A DNA stretch of 64,000 nt from Burkholderiaceae bacterium. Lineage in GTDB: Bacteria > Pseudomonadota > Gammaproteobacteria > Burkholderiales > Burkholderiaceae_C. The translations under genes and the position numbers were made by a program. Below the pieces are notes generated by a model that was given only the letters and a program-made list of their open reading frames with translations, searched no databases and was not told where the DNA came from. Below are positions 60,390-64,000 of this stretch, piece after piece; within the stretch, counting starts at the first letter, position 1, and every line of letters begins with the position of its first letter. The stretch spans positions 119,627-183,626 of the forward strand of contig JAFEHU010000076.1 in the NCBI GenBank assembly GCA_017848435.1, read 5' to 3'.

Positions 60390-61550
60390 ATGAAACCGAT
60401 TCAGCTTTTTGACGCCGCTTCGAGCACCTACACCTACTTGCTGTTCGACGAGAACTCCCCAGAGCGCCTGCGGCCTGCAGTCATCATCGACCCTGTAGAC
60501 GAGCAGCTGGAGCGCGATCTGGCGGCACTGCGCCATTACGGACTGCAACTTGTGTGGGCGGTTGAAACCCATGCCCATGCCGACCACATCACCAGTGCAG
60601 GCTTGCTGGCCGAGCATGCAGGTGCCAAAACGGCGGCGCCTTCCGGCTGTGGCATCCATACCGCTGCCATGCAGCTGCAACACGGCGATGCGCTTGCATT
60701 TGGTGGTGAGTCCCTTACGGCACTGCACACACCAGGCCATACCTCCGGGAGCATGAGCTTTTTGTGGAATACCCGCGAGGGTCAGCATGTCTTTACAGGT
60801 GACACCCTGCTGATTGGCGGGTGCGGCCGCACCGACTTTCAATCTGGCAGTGCTGAGGCGCTCTACAACAGCATCACTCAGGTGTTGTTTGAGCTTCCCG
60901 ATGACACCATCGTTTGGCCAGGGCACGACTACCAGGGTAAAACCGATTCAACCATTGGTACAGAAAAATCCCAAAACCTGCGTATCGCCGGAAAGTCTTT
61001 AGAAGAATTCACGCAGCTCATGGGCCAACTGAACCTGCCAAAACCCAATCGGATTGACGAGGCCGTCCCTGCCAATCAGAGTTCTGGCATACGACACGAC
61101 ATGGTGTTGGAAGCAGACGACGACATGGATCCTTCTCTGCCCATGCATGCGCGCCATGCAGAGGGCTACGCCGGTGACATTGCACCGCGTTTAGCCAACC
61201 AATGGGGGCAAAGCGGGGCAGGTGTTCTGGTGGATGTACGCACAGATGCCGAGCGGGAGTGGGTGGGTTTTGTACCCGGCGCTGTGGCCATTGCCTGGAA
61301 ACAATGGCCCGGCATGGCGCTCAACCCGGCCTTCGACGAGCAGCTGCTGGCGCGTGTACCCAAGGACAAAAAGGTCATGTTTTTATGCCGCAGTGGCGTA
61401 CGGTCCATCCCAGCGGCCAAGCGGGCTAGTGAGCTTGGCTTTGAGGCTTATAACATCCTGGAGGGGTTTGAAGGCGATCCCGACGAAAACGCGCACCGTG
61501 GCGTTTGTGGTGGCTGGCGGTTCATGGGTTTGCCATGGCGCCAAAGCTGA
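60390..61550 (+). CDS. Persulfide dioxygenase-rhodanese fusion (PRF type)
   Basis: The 386-residue protein has an ETHE1-like metallo-beta-lactamase domain at about 1-250. ETHAHADHITS (about 55-65), LHTPGHTSGSMSF, VFTGDTLLIGGCGRTDFQSG and WPGHDYQG contain the mononuclear Fe ligands. A C-terminal rhodanese domain (about 265-386) has the active-site loop CRSGVRS with Cys333. The first domain oxidises glutathione persulfide to sulfite; the second moves sulfur between persulfide and thiosulfate. It follows the Crp-type regulator by 86 bases. Confidence 0.92.
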   Translation: MKPIQLFDAASSTYTYLLFDENSPERLRPAVIIDPVDEQLERDLAALRHYGLQLVWAVETHAHADHITSAGLLAEHAGAKTAAPSGCGIHTAAMQLQHGDALAFGGESLTALHTPGHTSGSMSFLWNTREGQHVFTGDTLLIGGCGRTDFQSGSAEALYNSITQVLFELPDDTIVWPGHDYQGKTDSTIGTEKSQNLRIAGKSLEEFTQLMGQLNLPKPNRIDEAVPANQSSGIRHDMVLEADDDMDPSLPMHARHAEGYAGDIAPRLANQWGQSGAGVLVDVRTDAEREWVGFVPGAVAIAWKQWPGMALNPAFDEQLLARVPKDKKVMFLCRSGVRSIPAAKRASELGFEAYNILEGFEGDPDENAHRGVCGGWRFMGLPWRQS

Positions 61551-61609
61551 TGGGCCGCCTTGAAGCTGCCAGACCTTGATCTTCTTTGTCATTCTTGAAG
61601 GAGACCCCT

Positions 61610-62038
61610 ATGCACCTGAACAGCAAAATCTGGATGGTGTTGATGATCTTTGCAGCAATGCACCTCCCTGCCTTTGCACAAGACAAAGTGGTCTACCACT
61701 TTGACAATGCCGATATGCAGGCGACCAAGGGTTTGAGGAACATCCGAAACCACCTTGACGTGGCACCCAGCACCAAGGTCGTGGTGGTTGCGCATGCAGA
61801 CGGTGTGGATTTCCTGCTTGATGGCGCCAAAGACATAAGGAATCCGAATGTTGACTACGCGTCGCTCGTGAGTGCACTGAAAGCACGGGGCGTGAAATTT
61901 GAGATCTGCGAAATAACCCTGCAAAGTCGCAACATGAAGAAAGAGCAGTTCAACCTGGATGCAGACTTCACGCCATCAGGGGTCGTTCGTATAGGGCAAC
62001 TGCAATCGCGTGAAGGCTATGCGTACATCAAGCCATAG
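61610..62038 (+). CDS. Exported DsrE-like sulfur-relay protein
   Basis: The 142-residue precursor has a signal peptide (to AFAQD, about 24). A DsrE/DsrF-like fold follows: VVYHFDNADMQATKGLRNIRNHLDV, TKVVVVAHADGVDFLLDGAKD, LVSALKARGVKFEICEITLQSRNM. It has one conserved-position Cys in FEICE, the potential sulfur-carrying residue. A GAAGGAGA Shine-Dalgarno precedes ATG 61610. Periplasmic DsrE-like proteins occur with sox and sqr genes; binding of sulfane sulfur is likely but not shown. Confidence 0.85.
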   Translation: MHLNSKIWMVLMIFAAMHLPAFAQDKVVYHFDNADMQATKGLRNIRNHLDVAPSTKVVVVAHADGVDFLLDGAKDIRNPNVDYASLVSALKARGVKFEICEITLQSRNMKKEQFNLDADFTPSGVVRIGQLQSREGYAYIKP

Positions 62039-62076
62039 CGGTGCTGCGTGCATGGTCTTTTAGCTGGGACGCGGTT

Positions 62077-62571
62077 TTAAGACACGGGCAATCTGCGCTT
62101 TGCCCGCAGCTTATTGATGGCGTGAGCCACCCGCTCGTCCAGGTAGGCACCATAAAATTCCAGCAGCGGCACGCCTGGGATTCGGCCGGCCAGTTCCATA
62201 CCGTTCGCACCCATGAACATAACCGTGGGCGCTACCTTGATGTTCAGCGCGCTCGCCAATTCTTCATGAGTTGTTGTTACCCCCTGAAATCCAATCACTT
62301 GGACGGCTTTGCGCATTTCTAACTGCACCACATGCCCCCCTGCCACCCGCATTGGGATGAGGAAATTTCTGCGAACCACTTCGCAGTAGGGGCAACCCTG
62401 CAGGCTGAAGAGAATGACCAAGGGTTGTTCAGTCGCGTTTGCTTTTTGGACTTCTTGTGCTAACGACAACGGGTGCGGCAGTTCGCTGGCGCTGGCTGCC
62501 TGACATGCAAGTCCCAGGACGCTGGCCAGTCCAAGGCAAAGCGTTTGGCGTCTTGACTGCTGTAGGTTCAC
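62077..62571 (-). CDS. soxW: Thioredoxin-like periplasmic protein SoxW
   Basis: The 164-residue precursor has a signal peptide (LCLGLASVLGLACQAASA). The thioredoxin fold has the CPYC active site at about 60-63 (FSLQGCPYCEVVRR) and the cis-Pro segment VAPTVMFMGANG. SoxW-type proteins keep SoxY or other Sox thiols reduced. Its start overlaps the soxH stop by four bases, so both are made from one message on the minus strand. Confidence 0.85.
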   Translation of the reverse strand: MNLQQSRRQTLCLGLASVLGLACQAASASELPHPLSLAQEVQKANATEQPLVILFSLQGCPYCEVVRRNFLIPMRVAGGHVVQLEMRKAVQVIGFQGVTTTHEELASALNIKVAPTVMFMGANGMELAGRIPGVPLLEFYGAYLDERVAHAINKLRAKRRLPVS

Positions 62572-63530
62572 TTTTTGAGTTCCTGTTCCATCAGCAGGTA
62601 GGTGTTGTAGGCATTCATTCGGTTTGCAAACTGGAAGAGTGGAATCTGGTCGAAGCTGGACCAGTCTGTGGTTCTGTAGGCCTCCTCAAATGGGTCCAGG
62701 TTCAAAGCGGCCTCGCCCATGGCTTTGCGAAGGTAGGCTAGGTAGTTGTATGTCTGTTGCATGTCTTCTTTGGCCTTCTCAGACACCGGTCCATGGCCCG
62801 GAACAATCGCCACAGTGTCGAAAGACAGCAAAGTTTGAATGGCTTTCATCCACAGTTGGCTGTTCGCCTGTCCAACAAATGGGATGCGGTTCCGAAAAAC
62901 CAGGTCTCCCGCGAAAAGTACTTTCTCTGACGGGATGTAAACCACCAGGTCCTCTGGCGTATGGGCTGGCCCTACCGCTTTGATGATGAACTTGACTCCA
63001 CCAATCTGCATCTCACGGTCACCGTCCAGCCACTCGTCAGCGCCCACCAGTCGGGTGTCCTTGTTGATCCATGGTGCGAAGTCATGCCGGGAAGCAGCCA
63101 GCCGTTGTTCGGCAGTTTCTGAATTGAGATAGTTCAACGCCGCACGATGCGCCAGAACTTTCACCCCTTGTGCCTTTAGCGACTGCAGACCATAAATGTG
63201 GTCTGCATGGTAATGGGTGAGGATGACGTGCGAAATAGGCAGTGGAGTGAGCTTTCGAATCTGCTGCACCAGTTTGTCTGCCAGCACTGGCGAGCCCAGC
63301 GCATCAATCACCACCACACTGGTTTGTGTGATCACAAACCCGGCATTGGAGATGTAATTTTGGTTCTCTGCGGAGCCAAGGGCAGACTGGCCCTGGACGT
63401 AAAACGCCGAGTTGGAGACGCGTTGGGATTGAACCTCTGGGGTTTCCTGCGCATGCGCACCCATAGCCGTCGAAGCGATGCTCACAATTAGTACCAAAGC
63501 GTGGGTCCATGTGTTGGTTTGATTGAACAT
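62568..63530 (-). CDS. soxH: SoxH-like metallo-beta-lactamase-fold hydrolase
   Basis: The 320-residue precursor has a signal peptide (to AHAQ, about 28). Its MBL domain has HYHADH at about 106-111, the AHRAALNYLNSE segment, VGPAHTPEDLVVYIPSEKVLFAGDLVFRNRIPF and PGHGP, so all metal ligands are present. It belongs with SoxH and the quinoprotein-relay MBL proteins; the substrate is unresolved. ATG 63530 directly precedes the signal peptide. It is divergent from the cytochrome at 63770 and coupled to soxW. Confidence 0.85.
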   Translation of the reverse strand: MFNQTNTWTHALVLIVSIASTAMGAHAQETPEVQSQRVSNSAFYVQGQSALGSAENQNYISNAGFVITQTSVVVIDALGSPVLADKLVQQIRKLTPLPISHVILTHYHADHIYGLQSLKAQGVKVLAHRAALNYLNSETAEQRLAASRHDFAPWINKDTRLVGADEWLDGDREMQIGGVKFIIKAVGPAHTPEDLVVYIPSEKVLFAGDLVFRNRIPFVGQANSQLWMKAIQTLLSFDTVAIVPGHGPVSEKAKEDMQQTYNYLAYLRKAMGEAALNLDPFEEAYRTTDWSSFDQIPLFQFANRMNAYNTYLLMEQELKK

Positions 63531-63599
63531 CGTCGTGGCCTGCGTTGTGTTGGCACGTCTTTGCATTGCCTTTAATGTGGCTGCTGCCGGTGCGGAGCA

Positions 63600-63760
63600 A
63601 TCTAAATATAAGTTATTAACGATTTAATGTGCATCGGGAGTCTCCCTACGCTATTCTTGAAGTGAGGCCACTTTGTTGGCTATTTGAGTCAACCGGGGTA
63701 TTCCCTTGCTATCGGGTTTGCAGTTGTCAGTATATTTGTATCAACTTATTTAATGATTGG
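63600..63760. promoter_or_regulatory. AT-rich divergent promoter region soxH / cytochrome
   Basis: The 239-base gap contains two AT-rich blocks, TAAATATAAGTTATTAA (63603-63619) and TATCAACTTATTTAATG (63738-63754). They carry related half-sites (ATAAGTTA and its near complement AACTTATT) in opposite orientation, each close to one of the divergent genes. They are candidate binding sites for one of the ArsR-type regulators. Confidence 0.35.
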
Positions 63761-63769
63761 ATATGCCAG

Positions 63770-64000
63770 ATGAGCTATTTTGCAAGGGTGGTGCTGCTGC
63801 TTGGGTGCACGTTGCTGGGTAGTCCCGCCTTTTCACAACCCACTTCCCTGGAAATACGCGCATTGGCCGCGACCTGCGCCAACTGCCATGGCACCAATGG
63901 CCATGCCGTCAGCGGCTCGGCGGTGGTGTCCATCGCAGGCCTGAAGCAGGACTACATCTCGCAGCAGATGAAGGCCTTCAAGACTGGCCAACGCCCCGCC
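63770..64000 (+). CDS. c-type cytochrome, 5' part (possible fccA; 3' end outside window)
   Basis: ATG 63770 starts a signal peptide (FARVVLLLGCTLLGSPAFSQ) followed by LEIRALAATCANCHGTNGHA, with haem motif CANCH at 36-40, and YISQQMKAFKTGQRP, a typical class I cytochrome continuation. 77 codons are visible and the frame is open at the window end. The sequence type and the position next to sulfur genes fit the cytochrome subunit of flavocytochrome c sulfide dehydrogenase (FccA), which a following fccB would confirm. Confidence 0.75.
   Translation, partial: MSYFARVVLLLGCTLLGSPAFSQPTSLEIRALAATCANCHGTNGHAVSGSAVVSIAGLKQDYISQQMKAFKTGQRPA

Overview
The window is bacterial chromosome from a betaproteobacterium of the Burkholderiales, most likely Comamonadaceae-like. 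The gene order and protein types of the first 21 kb (plsY, yajQ, murB, argG, folC, cvpA-purF-metZ-gltX) and the high GC of that part suggest this; the genus is not determined.

Bases 1-21621 are core genome: tRNA/lipid/cell-wall housekeeping genes, a HiPIP electron carrier, a lipoprotein plus di-haem cytochrome pair, argG, ppnP, an ECF sigma/anti-sigma pair, folC-SPOR-cvpA-purF-metZ-gltX and three tRNA genes (Ala-GGC, Glu-TTC, Asp-GTC).

Bases about 21622-43617 look like an island inserted at the 3' end of tRNA-Asp; a 13/14 copy of the tRNA end lies at 43604-43617. It carries a DUF2779 nuclease; a ten-gene minus-strand operon that reads as a type III CBASS anti-phage system (CapW-like WYL regulator, three small unknown genes, TRIP13-like Cap6, Cap8 candidate, HORMA Cap7, CD-NTase, DUF4297-SAVED Cap4 and, unusually, a second intact CD-NTase-like enzyme); an XRE/AbiEii toxin-antitoxin pair; a GNAT-PIN-GNAT-PUA-like multidomain protein overlapping an ASCH protein; a dGTPase overlapping another nucleotidyltransferase; a frameshifted P4-type integrase; two AlpA-like regulators; and toxin-antitoxin debris including a broken hipA.

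Bases 43618-45350 are a transition zone with a terminator, short direct repeats, two small unknown genes and a SAM methyltransferase.

Bases 45801-64000 are a sulfur-oxidation region of visibly lower GC than the left flank: DUF302 lipoprotein, FadL-type porin, small cytochrome, an ArsR-type regulator, soxCDYZAXB, type II sulfide:quinone reductase, a second ArsR (BigR/SqrR-like), pmpAB, SulP transporter, Crp/Fnr regulator, persulfide dioxygenase-rhodanese fusion, DsrE-like protein, divergent soxH-soxW, and the start of a c-type cytochrome that may be fccA. Together these would let the cell oxidise thiosulfate to sulfate in the periplasm, oxidise sulfide to persulfide/polysulfide, and detoxify or move the sulfane sulfur, under two sulfide/thiosulfate-responsive repressors.
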